The translations under genes were made by a program, and so were the position numbers. From positions 62,001 to 126,000 of the forward strand of contig CAZNDO010000001.1 in NCBI GenBank assembly GCA_964571855.1: a stretch of 64,000 nucleotides of DNA. Reading direction: 5' to 3'. A model generated the notes under the pieces. It made no database searches. It was not told the DNA's origin and saw only the letters and a program-made list of their open reading frames with translations. This document shows positions 8,957 to 18,766 of the stretch, one piece after another (position 1 is the stretch's first letter; each line of letters begins with the position of its first letter). The DNA is from CAYYFX01 sp964571855. Lineage in GTDB: Bacteria > ARS69.

Positions 8957-9564
8957 GCGCCCGGCGCGCCGTGTTCGCGGTCCTTTGCGGTTCGTTGCTG
9001 CTGCCGCACCCCGCGGCCGCGGACGATGCGGCCGCGCCCGCGTCCGACGGCCTGGAGCACCTCGTGCCGTCGCTGGCCGAGGATCCGTTCCACGTGAGCG
9101 GCGGCGAGCGGCAGTTCCTGCGCCGCCTGTCGTTCAGCCCCGCGTTCGGGACGCTGGGCGGCGATCGCCTGTACGCGATGCGCCTGGCCTACAACCCGAA
9201 CCCGTGGCTGGGCTGGGAGGCCTCCATCGGGCACAACCCGGCCACGTCGGTGCACGCGCTGCTGCACACGCTGGATCTCGTGCTCCGCAAGCCGCTTCCG
9301 TGGCGCGTGCAGCCGTTCGTGCGCGCCGGCTACGGGATGATGCTGGTGTACCCGGGCCTCTCCCTCAACGCCGACCCCGTGACCGCGAACTTGCTGGGAG
9401 CGGGCGGCGGCGTGGAGTTCTACGTGAGGAATGACGTCGCGTTGCGCGTGGACGGACGCGTGCTCACGGCGATCGGCGGCCATGCCGACGGGGAGAAGGC
9501 CGTGGCCTACCACTACGACGAATTCACGATCGGACTGTCGTTCTACCGGGGGCTCGGCGAATGA
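8953..9564 (+). CDS. outer-membrane beta-barrel protein
   Basis: A 203-residue exported protein with a signal peptide cut near PAAADD. It shows alternating short amphipathic strands separated by turns (GDRLYAMRLAYNPNPWLGWEASIGHN, VQPFVRAGYGMMLVYPG, VEFYVRNDVALRVDGR) and ends in FTIGLSFYRGLGE, typical of small 8-strand outer-membrane barrels. No specific family is recognised. Its ATG overlaps the stop of the haem-motif lipoprotein, and its TGA falls in the leader of the following lipoprotein gene, so the three genes form one transcript. It probably lies in the outer membrane beside those lipoproteins. Confidence 0.7.
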   Translation: MSARRAVFAVLCGSLLLPHPAAADDAAAPASDGLEHLVPSLAEDPFHVSGGERQFLRRLSFSPAFGTLGGDRLYAMRLAYNPNPWLGWEASIGHNPATSVHALLHTLDLVLRKPLPWRVQPFVRAGYGMMLVYPGLSLNADPVTANLLGAGGGVEFYVRNDVALRVDGRVLTAIGGHADGEKAVAYHYDEFTIGLSFYRGLGE

Positions 9565-9608
9565 AGACTCCCTCCCCCGGGCACAGCCCCCGCCACGAGG
9601 AGATGTCC

Positions 9609-11636
9609 ATGCGACGCGGGTTGACGCCCGGATGGGGCCTCATCGGCCCCCTCCCGATCCTGGCCGGCTTGGCGCTTCTTCCCGGTTGCCGGGAGGGAAG
9701 CGCGCCGGATGACCTGATCATCTCGCAGGAGACCACGGAGGCGCTCGTCTTCGTGAAGACCGAGGGCGAGGAGACCCTGAACCGGAGCTGGGCGGAGAGC
9801 AACCTGTACACGCTCTCCCCCATCACGCCGGACGGCGTGGTCAAGCCGCTCACGAGCTACACGGGCGCGTCCGTGTCGGATCCGTGCGTGTCGTTCGACG
9901 GCGAGCGCATCCTGTTCTCGATGCGTCCCCCGGGCGCGTCGCGCCGGAACATCTGGGAGATCAACGCGGACGGCTCCGGCCTGCGTCAGGTGACCTCCGG
10001 CGGCGGCCACGACTTCGATCCGCTGTACCTGCCGGACGGGCGCATCCTGTTCACCAGCTCCCGCGACGGCGAGATGGACGAGTACAACCACTCGCCCGGC
10101 GAGCACATGTACACCTGCAACGCCGACGGCTCCGGGATCGAGCGGATCAGCTTCAACCAGTCCGACGACTTCGACCCGGTGCTGCTCCCGACCGGCCGCA
10201 TCCTGTACACGCGCTGGGACCACTTCGGCACGTTCAACCGGTTCCCCCTGTTCGCGACGAACCCGGACGGCACGGGCACGTTCCACGAGTTCGGCCCGCA
10301 CGACCGGAACTTCTTCCACGCCGTGCCCACGGACGACGGCCGCATCATCGCCATCGAGTCCACGATGGTGAACGAGGACGCCGGCCCCATCGCGGTGCTG
10401 AAGCCCGAGAGCGGCCCGGCCGACCCGCCGTCGTCCACGCGGCACCTGAACTACGACGTGCTCACCGCCACGGTGAACACGGACGGTGCGCCCTGGACCT
10501 ACGGCGCGTTCAAGTACCCGCACCCGCTCGGCGAGAACCACTTCGTGTCGTCGTACACGCTGCCCGCCGCCACCGAGGAGGACGTGGACTACGCGCTGTA
10601 CACGTTCACGCTCCGGCAGGACGGCGCGGGCACGCCGGAGGATCCGGCCACGCTGTCCATCGTGGACCTGACGTTCCTGTACAACGACCCGGCCACGAAC
10701 GAGTACGACGCGCAGCTCATCGCGCCGCACCCGGCGCCTCCCGTGATCCCCAGCCAGATCGTTCCGGGGGCCACGCACGGCACGTTCATCGCGGAGACCG
10801 TGTTCAACCGCGGCACGCAGGACGGCCAGGAGATCCCGGTGGAGGGCGTGGACGACGTCCCGCAGCTGGCGCTCATCGCGGCGCGGCCCACGCGCCCGGG
10901 CGAGCCGAACGACTTCTCGGCGAACGAGTTCGAGAAGCGCGCGCTGGTCGGCTTCGCGCCGGTGCAGGCCGACGGCTCGTTCAAGATCGACGTGCCGGCC
11001 GACACCCCGCTCAGCTTCGCCATCCTCGACCCGCAGGAGCGCGGGATCGTGACGAAGCGCACGCACATCTACGTGCGCCCGGGCGAGGTGTTCACGTGCA
11101 CCGGCTGCCACGAGGACCGCTCGGAGCTGGGTCGCGTGTCCGTGAACCCAGCGCCGATCGCGGCGTCGCTCCCGGCCTCGGACCTGAACCGCACGCCGGC
11201 CGAGTGGACCGTCATCAACTACGCGAACGACATCGCGCCGATCGTGGAGGCGAAGTGCGCGGGCTGCCACGTGGAGGTGGTGAGCCAGCGCTCCACGCTG
11301 GACCTGGACGCGGCGGGGCAGCCGATCCCGGCGCCGCCCGAGACCACCTTCGCGCCGGCGAACCTGCCGCTCACGTCCGAGCTGATCGAGGGCGGCGAGA
11401 TGGATGCGCTGTTCCCGCGCGCGTACGTGAACCTCTCCGGCGAGCCGGAGGAGGACAAGCCGAACTACGTGCAGCCCGCGTTCCCGCGCCGCTCCGTCCT
11501 CGTGGACGCGGTGATGGGGCTCGGGTCGCACGCCTCCACCGGTCCGCATCCGGACCCGGCGGGCCCGCACGCGCTGACCGACGAGGAGAAGCGCCTCATC
11601 AACCTCTGGGTGCTGCTCGGCGCCCAGTACCGGTAG
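9609..11636 (+). CDS. HzsA-related lipoprotein with beta-propeller and two CxxCH motifs
   Basis: A 675-residue lipoprotein. The ATG at 9609 was chosen because GAGGAG lies 6 nt upstream; the lipobox is LLPGC with Cys 27. The N-terminal two thirds carry TolB/PD40-like blades (NADGSGLRQVTSGGGHDFDP, YLPDGRILFTSSRDGEMDE, LLPTGRILYTRWDH), i.e. a beta-propeller. The C-terminal third has CTGCHED and CAGCHVE, two c-type haem motifs. Databases label this architecture HzsA-related after the hydrazine synthase alpha subunit, which shares the propeller-haem layout; nothing else here supports hydrazine chemistry. It precedes a TlpA thioredoxin, which in other bacteria keeps CxxCH cysteines reduced. Confidence 0.7.
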   Translation: MRRGLTPGWGLIGPLPILAGLALLPGCREGSAPDDLIISQETTEALVFVKTEGEETLNRSWAESNLYTLSPITPDGVVKPLTSYTGASVSDPCVSFDGERILFSMRPPGASRRNIWEINADGSGLRQVTSGGGHDFDPLYLPDGRILFTSSRDGEMDEYNHSPGEHMYTCNADGSGIERISFNQSDDFDPVLLPTGRILYTRWDHFGTFNRFPLFATNPDGTGTFHEFGPHDRNFFHAVPTDDGRIIAIESTMVNEDAGPIAVLKPESGPADPPSSTRHLNYDVLTATVNTDGAPWTYGAFKYPHPLGENHFVSSYTLPAATEEDVDYALYTFTLRQDGAGTPEDPATLSIVDLTFLYNDPATNEYDAQLIAPHPAPPVIPSQIVPGATHGTFIAETVFNRGTQDGQEIPVEGVDDVPQLALIAARPTRPGEPNDFSANEFEKRALVGFAPVQADGSFKIDVPADTPLSFAILDPQERGIVTKRTHIYVRPGEVFTCTGCHEDRSELGRVSVNPAPIAASLPASDLNRTPAEWTVINYANDIAPIVEAKCAGCHVEVVSQRSTLDLDAAGQPIPAPPETTFAPANLPLTSELIEGGEMDALFPRAYVNLSGEPEEDKPNYVQPAFPRRSVLVDAVMGLGSHASTGPHPDPAGPHALTDEEKRLINLWVLLGAQYR

Positions 11637-11645
11637 GAGAGCGAC

Positions 11646-12208
<563 letters not shown>

Positions 12209-12212
<4 letters not shown>

Positions 12213-12436
12213 GAACCGTGCTGCGCCGTTCCGTGCTCGCCGCGGGGCTGGCCGCCGTGCTGCTCGCGGCCGGCTGCGCCACCGTGCGCCCCTACGAGAA
12301 GGAGCGGCTGGCCGATCCCATCATGACCTTCCGCGCGGACTCGCGGGAGGCCGCCAAGGAACTGCACTGGATCGAGGCCCGTGAGGGCTCGACCGGCGGC
12401 GCCGGCACGGCGGCGGGAGGGTGCGCGTGCAACTGA
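12209..12436 (+). CDS. DUF4266 small lipoprotein with Gly/Cys tail
   Basis: A 75-residue lipoprotein of the DUF4266 family. It has a signal peptide with lipobox LLAAGC (Cys 23), the family core VRPYEKERLADPIMTF, then EAREGSTGG and a Gly-rich tail ending in GGCACN. The C-x-C at residues 72 and 74 is the conserved end of the family and suggests metal binding, disulfide exchange with the neighbouring TlpA, or a modified tail; none of these is shown. It overlaps TlpA by 4 bp upstream and the barrel gene by 10 bp downstream, so the three proteins are made in step. It is exported to the envelope. Confidence 0.85.
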
Positions 12437-13557
12437 GGACCGCCCTCCTGGCCGCCACCGCCGCGCTCCTGTCCGCGCCCGCCCAGGGCATGGACTTCGA
12501 CGAGGGCGAGGCGGGACTGCACTTCGAGATCTTCACGGACTCCGACCACGTGAAGGTGTCGTCGCAGCGCGGCGCGTGGCGGTTGGACGTGGCGCCCGAC
12601 GCCACGATGAACGTGAACCTGCTGCACGAAACCGTGGTGGTGCCCGGCGTGACGGCCGCCCCCGGCAGCCAGCAGGCCGTGGACTCCATCTCCGGGGCCA
12701 GCCGGCCCATCGCGACCGGCTCGGACCCGTACGCGGACTGGTCCAAGAACCGCGACCAGATCGACACGTCGGTGTCCTGGCGCGGGCTGACCGCCGGCTA
12801 CTACACGTCGATCGAGGACGACTACTTCGCGCAGCAGGTCTCCGGCGGCGCGGAGCGCAGCCTGCTGAACGACAACCTGGTGCTGAGCCTGGCCGCGAGC
12901 TGGGGCTGGGACCGGATCGAGCCCCTCGCGGACAGCGACACCGACACGCCGGAGGACCGGAAGAACACGCTGCACGGCGCGCTCACGACCACGTTCGTGC
13001 TCACGCCGGTGACGCTGGTGCAGGTGGGCGGCGAGGTCTTCCAGGTGGACGGCCTGCAGCACAACCCGTACCGCAACGTGTACGTGGACGGCAACTACGT
13101 GGCGGAGCGGCACCCGGACTCCCGCCAGCGCCGCGACGTCTTCCTGAAGGTGAACCGGTACCTCCCCAACCGTTCCAGCCTGAAGGCGGACTACAAGTTC
13201 TACTCGGACGACTGGGGCATCGCGTCGCATACGGCGGGCGCGAAGCTGAACCAGTACGTGGGCAACCACGTGGTCGTCCGCTACCGGTACCGGTGGTACT
13301 CGCAGACCGCGGCGGACTTCTGGCGGGACGAGTACACCGAGGCCGGCGGGGCCGGCGGGTTCCGGACCGCGGACTACCGGATGGGCAACTTCGACGCGCA
13401 CCTCTTCGGCACGCGCGTCGGCTGGCGGCTCGGCCGCGCGCCGTTCTCGTGGAACTGGCTCGGGGACGTCGAGCTCGAGGTGCAGTACCAGCGGTATTTC
13501 AACAGCAACAACTTCTCGGCCAACATCTTCGAGACCGGACTCGCGTTGTCGTACTGA
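12427..13557 (+). CDS. DUF3570 outer-membrane beta-barrel protein
   Basis: A 376-residue outer-membrane protein of the DUF3570 family, which is found next to DUF4266 lipoproteins. Two GTG codons are possible; 12427 is preferred because GGGAGG ends 6 nt before it. A short signal peptide ends near APAQG. The sequence alternates strands and turns (NDNLVLSLAASWGWD, LTTTFVLTPVTLVQVGGEVFQ, HVVVRYRYRWYSQTAADF) and ends with a strand finishing in LALSY, an aromatic last residue typical for barrel insertion. It keeps the family's Y/F-rich N-terminal motif LNDNLV and an extended DYKFYSDDWGI. It probably forms a complex with the small lipoprotein. Confidence 0.85.
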   Translation: MQLRTALLAATAALLSAPAQGMDFDEGEAGLHFEIFTDSDHVKVSSQRGAWRLDVAPDATMNVNLLHETVVVPGVTAAPGSQQAVDSISGASRPIATGSDPYADWSKNRDQIDTSVSWRGLTAGYYTSIEDDYFAQQVSGGAERSLLNDNLVLSLAASWGWDRIEPLADSDTDTPEDRKNTLHGALTTTFVLTPVTLVQVGGEVFQVDGLQHNPYRNVYVDGNYVAERHPDSRQRRDVFLKVNRYLPNRSSLKADYKFYSDDWGIASHTAGAKLNQYVGNHVVVRYRYRWYSQTAADFWRDEYTEAGGAGGFRTADYRMGNFDAHLFGTRVGWRLGRAPFSWNWLGDVELEVQYQRYFNSNNFSANIFETGLALSY

Positions 13558-13578
13558 GCACCCCCGAAGGAGCGCCTC

Positions 13579-15210
13579 ATGACCCGGACCTTCCTCACCT
13601 CGGCCCTGATCCTCGCCGCCCTCGCGGGCGACGGGCGCGGCGCCACCTTCACGCCCGCTCCGCTGCTGCCGGAGATCGGCGTGGACGTGCTCGACCGCTC
13701 CGTGACGCGGGAGTCGATGCAGCGGAACCTGTTCGGCGACCCGTGGGCCACCGCGGTCATCGGGCGCGTGGACGTGTACGACCGCTTCCCCTACCTGGAG
13801 TCGCGCTGGTTCCAGGTGGTGACCGACGCCTCCTGGAACCGCCTGCTCGCCGGCGAGATCGACGGCCGGCTCGCCGCCTTCGACGGCGAGGGCACCGCGT
13901 TCGGCCGGCTGTCCGCGCCGCGCGGCGTGGACGTGGACCCGAACGGGCGCGTGTACGTGGCGGATTCGGGCAACCGGCGCGTGCTGGCGTTCGACGCCGT
14001 GACCGAGTACGACTCCATCACGCTCATCCCGCGGTTCGCGATCGAGGGCGCGGCCCGTCCGTACGACGTGGCGCACTCGGACCGCGGCACGCCGTTCGAC
14101 CCGTCGGATGACCGGCTGTACGTGGCCGACGCCGGCGCGAGCCGCGTGCTGGCCTACGACCTGGCCGCCGATGGCGCGGTACTGCGCGCCTCGATCGGCG
14201 AGCTGGGCAGCTCCGCCGGTCGCTTCGCCGGCCCGATGGCGATCGCCGTGGGCCGCGAGAACGGCGTGCAGAACGACATCCTGTACGTGGCCGACTCGCA
14301 CAACCGCCGCATCGTGACGCTCGTGGACGCCGGCGAGGCGCTGGTGTGGCGCGGCGCCGCGCGCGTGGACGCCGAGGGCGTCACGGGCCTGGACGTCGAC
14401 GGGTTCGGGCACGTGTACGCCGCGTCCCCGGTCTCCGGCGTGACCAAGTACACGGCGGATCTGGAGCCGCTCGCCGCGCTGGACGGCGCGGCGCGCCCGC
14501 GCGATCTCGCCATCCCCTTCGTGACGACCACCGACCACGTGCGCGGCACGACCCGCCGTGCCGGCTACGGCGGCGCCGTGCTGGTGGAGCAGTGGGACGA
14601 GTCGACCGGGCTGAGGCTGTACCGCCTGGGCGTGGACGTGCGCGACGCATCCGTGCAGGCGGGTCGCGACCTGGCGGCGGAGTTCACGCTGACGGACCGC
14701 GCCGACGTGAGCGCGGACGTGGTGGACGGGGCCGGCCGCGTGGTCGCCTCGGCCCCGCTCGGCGAGCTGGCCGCGGGCGCGAACCGCGTGGCCCTGCCGG
14801 CGGAGGCGTTGACCATGGCGGAGGGCGACTACACGCTCCGCGTGACGGCGCGCTCCACGTACGAGGGCGGCGAGAGCGGCCAGGCGTCGCTCCCGTTCTC
14901 GTGGAACGGCCCGGCGGCGGCGCCCGCGAACCTCGCGATCGTGGCGGCCAGCCCGAACCCGTTCGCGGCGTCCACGGCGATCCGCTTCTCCATCCCGGCG
15001 TCGGGCGCGGCGAACGCGAAGGTCGCCGTGTACGACCTGGCCGGCCGGCTGGTGCGCGACCTGGCCTCGGGCCCGCGCTCCGCGGGGACGCACTCCGTGA
15101 CGTGGGACGGCCGGGACTCGGGCGGCCGCGCGGTCGCGGCGGGCGTGTACCTGACGCGCGTCGAGGCGAACGGCGAGGTCGCCGTCCGCAAGGTGGTGCA
15201 CCTGCGATGA
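13579..15210 (+). CDS. secreted NHL-repeat protein with FlgD-like C-terminal sorting domain
   Basis: A 543-residue exported protein preceded by AAGGAG at 6 nt. After the signal peptide come several NHL-type beta-propeller blades (APRGVDVDPNGRVYVADSGNRRVLAFD, DRLYVADAGASRVLAYD, DILYVADSHNRRIVTL). An Ig-like stretch follows, and from about residue 455 an FlgD-like domain: ASPNPFAASTAIRFSI, VAVYDLAGRLVRDL, SVTWDGRDSGGRAVAAGVYL and RKVVHLR at the end. This C-terminal domain resembles type 9 secretion sorting domains and marks secreted proteins in FCB-group bacteria. It is inside the large cluster and its TGA overlaps the next ATG. Its likely role is extracellular binding or display. Confidence 0.75.
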   Translation: MTRTFLTSALILAALAGDGRGATFTPAPLLPEIGVDVLDRSVTRESMQRNLFGDPWATAVIGRVDVYDRFPYLESRWFQVVTDASWNRLLAGEIDGRLAAFDGEGTAFGRLSAPRGVDVDPNGRVYVADSGNRRVLAFDAVTEYDSITLIPRFAIEGAARPYDVAHSDRGTPFDPSDDRLYVADAGASRVLAYDLAADGAVLRASIGELGSSAGRFAGPMAIAVGRENGVQNDILYVADSHNRRIVTLVDAGEALVWRGAARVDAEGVTGLDVDGFGHVYAASPVSGVTKYTADLEPLAALDGAARPRDLAIPFVTTTDHVRGTTRRAGYGGAVLVEQWDESTGLRLYRLGVDVRDASVQAGRDLAAEFTLTDRADVSADVVDGAGRVVASAPLGELAAGANRVALPAEALTMAEGDYTLRVTARSTYEGGESGQASLPFSWNGPAAAPANLAIVAASPNPFAASTAIRFSIPASGAANAKVAVYDLAGRLVRDLASGPRSAGTHSVTWDGRDSGGRAVAAGVYLTRVEANGEVAVRKVVHLR

Positions 15211-15809
15211 TCCGCAATGCGGGGCGCGCGGCGGGCCTGGCGTCCGCCGCGCTGCTCGTCCCCGGGTGTCTCGGCGACCCGCCGATCGAGGAGCGCTGGA
15301 CGCGCCTCGAGTTCGCGCAGCCGCCGAGCGTGACGGAGGTCATGCCGGGGCAGAGCACGCCCATCACGCTCACCGCGAAGCTCACGTACCGGGAGATCCT
15401 CACCGGCTTCGTGATCGCGGAGGTCCGCCGGTCGGACACGCTGACCGCGGCCGACGTGGAGTTCGAGCGCACGGACGATCCTTTGCTGCTCGCGCGCGAG
15501 GTGGACCGCGTGATCGCGGAGTCCACGTCGCTCGGGTTCGCGTCGCGGGCCGTGACCGGGTTCGACCACCTGATCCAGGAGATCCCGCTGGAGATCGACG
15601 CGGGCTTCCCGCCCCCGGCGGCGGACGGGTCGGTGGTGGACAGCACCGCGGTGGCCGGCGGCGCGGGCCTGTTCCTGCTGCTGTACATCGGCGACGTGGA
15701 CGAGGTGGAGCTGCGCAACGGCGACGAGATCGAGGTCGTCACGCCGCGGCCCTCGGAGGCGAACGAGCTGCTGACCGTCGGGGTGGAGCTGGCGCAGCCG
15801 GCTCCCTGA
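15207..15809 (+). CDS. lipoprotein of unknown function
   Basis: A 200-residue lipoprotein whose ATG overlaps the TGA of the NHL protein by 4 bp. The signal peptide ends at LLVPGC, followed by LGDPPIEERW. The body is predicted beta-rich (STPITLTAKLTYREILTGFVIAEVRRSD, GLFLLLYIGDVDEVELRNGDEIEVVT) and ends with a Pro-rich tail. The repeated strands suggest one or two Ig-like domains. No family was recognised. Its position between the sorted NHL protein and two barrels suggests a periplasmic-face accessory of that assembly. Confidence 0.65.
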   Translation: MIRNAGRAAGLASAALLVPGCLGDPPIEERWTRLEFAQPPSVTEVMPGQSTPITLTAKLTYREILTGFVIAEVRRSDTLTAADVEFERTDDPLLLAREVDRVIAESTSLGFASRAVTGFDHLIQEIPLEIDAGFPPPAADGSVVDSTAVAGGAGLFLLLYIGDVDEVELRNGDEIEVVTPRPSEANELLTVGVELAQPAP

Positions 15810-15825
15810 CGCACGGGAGGGGTGG

Positions 15826-16485
15826 ATGATGCGGAACGGGCCTCTGCTCGCGGGACTCGCCGCGGCCTTCGCGGCCGCCGGCGTCGCCGCGCCGTCGCCC
15901 GCGCATGCCCGCGCCCAGGTGTCCCTCGCCCCGTGGGGCGGGGTCCTCGTGCTGGATCCGCACCTTGCCGACTACCGGTGGGAGACGGAGCCGCGCCCCG
16001 TGTGGGGCGGCACGTTCGCGGCCTCCGCGGGCCGGCTGTCCGGCGGCGCGCGCGTCTGGCGCGCCACCACGCGACAGGCCACGGGGATCCCCGGGGAGAC
16101 GCGGCAGTTCGCCGTGTCGCTCACCGGCGTCCAGGGCGTCGGCGAGGTGGGGCTGGCGGAGGCGTTCGGCTTCCGGCTCGGCGCCACCGGCAGCGCCGGT
16201 GTGGTGCGGTTCGCGTGGGCCCCGCGCGAGATGACGATCGACGACGTGCTGCTCGGCGAGCCGATCGTCGTGCGGGCGGACCCGATCGACGAGGCGGTGT
16301 TCGGCGCCGGCGCCGTGCTCCGGCGCGCGCTGCCCTTCGGCCTCGAGGCGGCGGCGGCGGCGGAGCGCACCTGGTTCGCGCTGGACACGGCGCACCGCCG
16401 CGGCGACGCGATCGTGGAGGAACGGGAGACTTTCGGGAGCTGGACGGCGCGCGTGGAGATCGCCCGTCCGCTCTTCGGGCTGTAG
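15826..16485 (+). CDS. outer-membrane barrel-like protein
   Basis: A 219-residue exported protein with a signal peptide ending near PAHARAQ. Repeating short strands with Gly and aromatic residues (VWGGTFAASAGRLSGGARVWRATT, FGFRLGATGSAGVVRFAWAP, GLEAAAAAERTWFALDTAH) and a final strand ending in RPLFGL suggest a small outer-membrane barrel. GGGAGGGG precedes the ATG at 15826, with a second ATG one codon on. No family was recognised. It sits between a lipoprotein and another barrel in the large cluster, with gaps of only 16 and 11 bp. Confidence 0.6.
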   Translation: MMRNGPLLAGLAAAFAAAGVAAPSPAHARAQVSLAPWGGVLVLDPHLADYRWETEPRPVWGGTFAASAGRLSGGARVWRATTRQATGIPGETRQFAVSLTGVQGVGEVGLAEAFGFRLGATGSAGVVRFAWAPREMTIDDVLLGEPIVVRADPIDEAVFGAGAVLRRALPFGLEAAAAAERTWFALDTAHRRGDAIVEERETFGSWTARVEIARPLFGL

Positions 16486-16496
16486 GAGGGAGAGCC

Positions 16497-17393
16497 ATGA
16501 CGCACCGGATCCTGACGGCGGCGATCGCCGCGATGCTCCTCGGCGGCGGCCCCGCACGCGCGGACGATCCGGTGTGGTCGCCCGTCACGGCGGATTCCGC
16601 GGCCGCGGCGGCCGCCCCCGCGGACGGCGCCGCGCCGGCGCCCGCGAGGGCGCAGCCGAACCGGCCGTGGATGTCCACGAGGACGCTCGTGAAGCTGGAC
16701 AAGGCGGACGAGAACGTCATCCGCCTGGGCCCGGGCGAGGACTTCGCGGTGATCGAGGTGGCGCCGCGCGACGCGCGCTACCCCGTGATCACGAAGCGCG
16801 ACGCCTGGTACAACGTGCTGCTCTCCGACACGCGGACCGGCTGGATCCACGAGTCGCTGTGCCACGAGGAGCACGACATGTCCGGCCTGGAGTTCCGGCC
16901 GAACCCGAGGATGTTCTCGCGCGTCGGCAGCTTCACGCTGTCGGGCTGGGGCGGCGGGTACTCGTTCGACCGCAAGTCCAACTCCATCGCGCTCGGCGGC
17001 CGGCTGGGCTACTACATCCTGGACTTCCTGGAGTTCGAGGGCGGCGTGGCCTGGTCCCACGTGAACCGCCCGGCGGAGATCGTGGAGTCGCTCTTCGGGC
17101 TGACGCTGGAGCCCGAGGAGTTCCACATGCTGTTCTACGAGATGAACGCGAACGCGGAGATCCTGCCGGGCCGGCAGCTCGTTCCGTACGTCACCGGCGG
17201 CCTCGGCTCCACGATCATGCGCGGCGACACGGAGTCCACGTGGAACGTGGGCGGCGGCATCCGCTTCTACCTGTCGCGCTCCACGGCGATGCGCTGGGAG
17301 TTCCGCAACTACCGCTTCGAGTCCGGCGAGGACGACTCGCGCCACAGGAACAACAACTTCGTCTTCGCGGTCGGCACCACGATCCTTCTCTAG
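16497..17393 (+). CDS. SH3b-like domain plus outer-membrane beta-barrel
   Basis: A 298-residue exported protein. After a signal peptide and an Ala/Pro-rich linker, residues about 60-125 form an SH3-like module (LGPGEDFAVIEVAPRDARYPVI, DAWYNVLLSDTRTGWIHESLC), a type often used to bind peptidoglycan or peptides. The rest is an 8-strand-type barrel (GSFTLSGWGGGYSFDRKSN, GRLGYYILDFLEFEGGVAWS, LVPYVTGGLGSTIMRGDT) ending in FVFAVGTTILL. The same SH3-barrel fusion occurs in several delta- and FCB-type genomes by my recollection. It could link the outer membrane to the cell wall. GGAGG precedes the ATG by a few bases. Confidence 0.7.
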   Translation: MTHRILTAAIAAMLLGGGPARADDPVWSPVTADSAAAAAAPADGAAPAPARAQPNRPWMSTRTLVKLDKADENVIRLGPGEDFAVIEVAPRDARYPVITKRDAWYNVLLSDTRTGWIHESLCHEEHDMSGLEFRPNPRMFSRVGSFTLSGWGGGYSFDRKSNSIALGGRLGYYILDFLEFEGGVAWSHVNRPAEIVESLFGLTLEPEEFHMLFYEMNANAEILPGRQLVPYVTGGLGSTIMRGDTESTWNVGGGIRFYLSRSTAMRWEFRNYRFESGEDDSRHRNNNFVFAVGTTILL

Positions 17394-17402
17394 GAGGCGA
17401 CG

Positions 17403-17963
17403 ATGGGACGCAGGGCGGGCATCGTGGGAGTCGTGTGCGCCGCGCTGGCGGGAACGCCGGGCGCGGCGCGCGCGGGCGATCCGGTCCCCTTCACCGCGCG
17501 CGCCGGCGAGGACCTGGCGCGCGAGGCCGCGCTGGCCTGGACCGACGACGCGCAGCTCGTGTGGGTGGAGAACGACGAGCCGGTCGCGGACGGCGGCGCC
17601 GCCGCGCGCTGGGGGTACCTGTTCTACTCGCCGTCGCGGGACGTCGCGCGCGGATACTCGGTGCGCGACGGCCGTATCCGCGAGGCGGTGGACCTGCCGT
17701 TCGCGTTCCCGGCGCCCCCGATCGAGGGGACGTGGGTGGACAGCGCGGACGCCCTGGCGGCCGCGGAGTCGAAGGCGGGGGCGAAGTTCCGCGCGGAGGA
17801 GGCGGGGGAGCTCCGCTCCATGATGCTGGTGCGCGGCATCCTCGACGTGAAGCACCCGGACACGGTGACGTGGGCCGTGGTGTACGCGTCGGAGGGCGCG
17901 CCGGGGCTGTGGGTCGTGGTGGACGCGGCCTCCGGGAAGGTGGTGCGCACGTGGCGCGGCTGA
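17403..17963 (+). CDS. secreted protein of unknown function
   Basis: A 186-residue exported protein with a signal peptide ending near GAARAGDP. It contains YLFYSPSRDVARGYSVRDGRI and, near the end, TWAVVYASEGAPGLWVVVDAASGKVVRTWRG, a PepSY-like strand pattern (x-W-V-V-V-D-A-x-x-G-K-V-V) commonly found in periplasmic inhibitor-like modules. That resemblance is weak. The TGA overlaps the next start (TGATG). AGGAGG ends 5 nt before the ATG at 17403. It belongs to the large cluster and is presumably periplasmic. Confidence 0.6.
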   Translation: MGRRAGIVGVVCAALAGTPGAARAGDPVPFTARAGEDLAREAALAWTDDAQLVWVENDEPVADGGAAARWGYLFYSPSRDVARGYSVRDGRIREAVDLPFAFPAPPIEGTWVDSADALAAAESKAGAKFRAEEAGELRSMMLVRGILDVKHPDTVTWAVVYASEGAPGLWVVVDAASGKVVRTWRG

Positions 17964-18760
17964 TGCGCGGGGTGCCGGGGCTGGCGGCGGCGCTGCTGCT
18001 CGCGGGCGTGGCGTCCGCGCAGGAGCCGGCCGCGCGCGCCGCGGCCGACAGCGTGGACACCTGGGCCGTGAAGCGCGCGGACCACGACGCGCCGAAGCTG
18101 CCCACGTTCCGCTTCCTCGAGGACAACAAGGACTTCTTCCGCGCGCGCCTCGATGCGCTGCTGCTCGTGGTGGACCGCCGCGCCCTGGACGCGCGCGACC
18201 TGGACCCGCGCTTCCTCCGCTGGCGCGAGATGCTGGCGGAGGTCCGCGCCGCCCGGGATTCCGCGGCGGTCGGCAAGGACCGCATCGAGCAGCACGCGCT
18301 GCTCGAGAGCGTCGCCGGCATCAAGGATCTCGAATGGGAGATGGACTCCATGGAGGCCCTGCTGGCCGCGCAGCACGAACGGCTCAGCGTCCTGGAGGGG
18401 GACTTCGCCGGTCGGCAGCGCACGGCACTGGTGGTGCTGCTCTCCGGGGTGCCGGCCGCGGGCGCGCCGTCGAGGGTGACGGTGGCCGATGCCGACGGAC
18501 CCACGTGGCAGGTGGAGCTCACGGAGGCCGCGCGCTCGTCCCTGGTGCAGGGCGGCGCCACGCAGGTGCTGCACGAGCTGATGGAGCCCCGGCCGCACGT
18601 GTTCTCGCTGACCATGGAGGGCGAAGGCTGGGCCGGCGGCGCGCCGATCGAGATCCCGCTGGATCCGGAGCGTGACCGGCTCACGTTCCTCGAGGTGGAC
18701 GTGTCGGGGTGGAGCGCGGATGCCGCCGTCCCTCCCCCGGTCAAGGCCTGGACGAGGTAG
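17963..18760 (+). CDS. secreted helical protein of unknown function
   Basis: A 265-residue exported protein starting with ATG 17963 within TGATG; GTG 17951 is an alternative that adds four residues. The signal peptide ends near ASAQEPA. The middle is strongly helical and charged (RFLEDNKDFFRARLDALLLVVDRRAL, KDLEWEMDSMEALLAAQHERLSVLEGDF), suggesting a coiled coil. The C-terminal third is beta-rich (PSRVTVADADGPTWQVELTE, PIEIPLDPERDRLTFLEVDV). No family is recognised. It ends 6 bp before the giant TPR protein and is likely its periplasmic partner. Confidence 0.6.
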   Translation: MRGVPGLAAALLLAGVASAQEPAARAAADSVDTWAVKRADHDAPKLPTFRFLEDNKDFFRARLDALLLVVDRRALDARDLDPRFLRWREMLAEVRAARDSAAVGKDRIEQHALLESVAGIKDLEWEMDSMEALLAAQHERLSVLEGDFAGRQRTALVVLLSGVPAAGAPSRVTVADADGPTWQVELTEAARSSLVQGGATQVLHELMEPRPHVFSLTMEGEGWAGGAPIEIPLDPERDRLTFLEVDVSGWSADAAVPPPVKAWTR

Positions 18761-18766
18761 CGATCC

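Noticed and set aside
9609..11636. Hydrazine synthase activity
   Set aside because: Only the propeller-haem architecture is shared; no HzsB/C genes or anammox context are present, and the motifs are general c-type haem sites.
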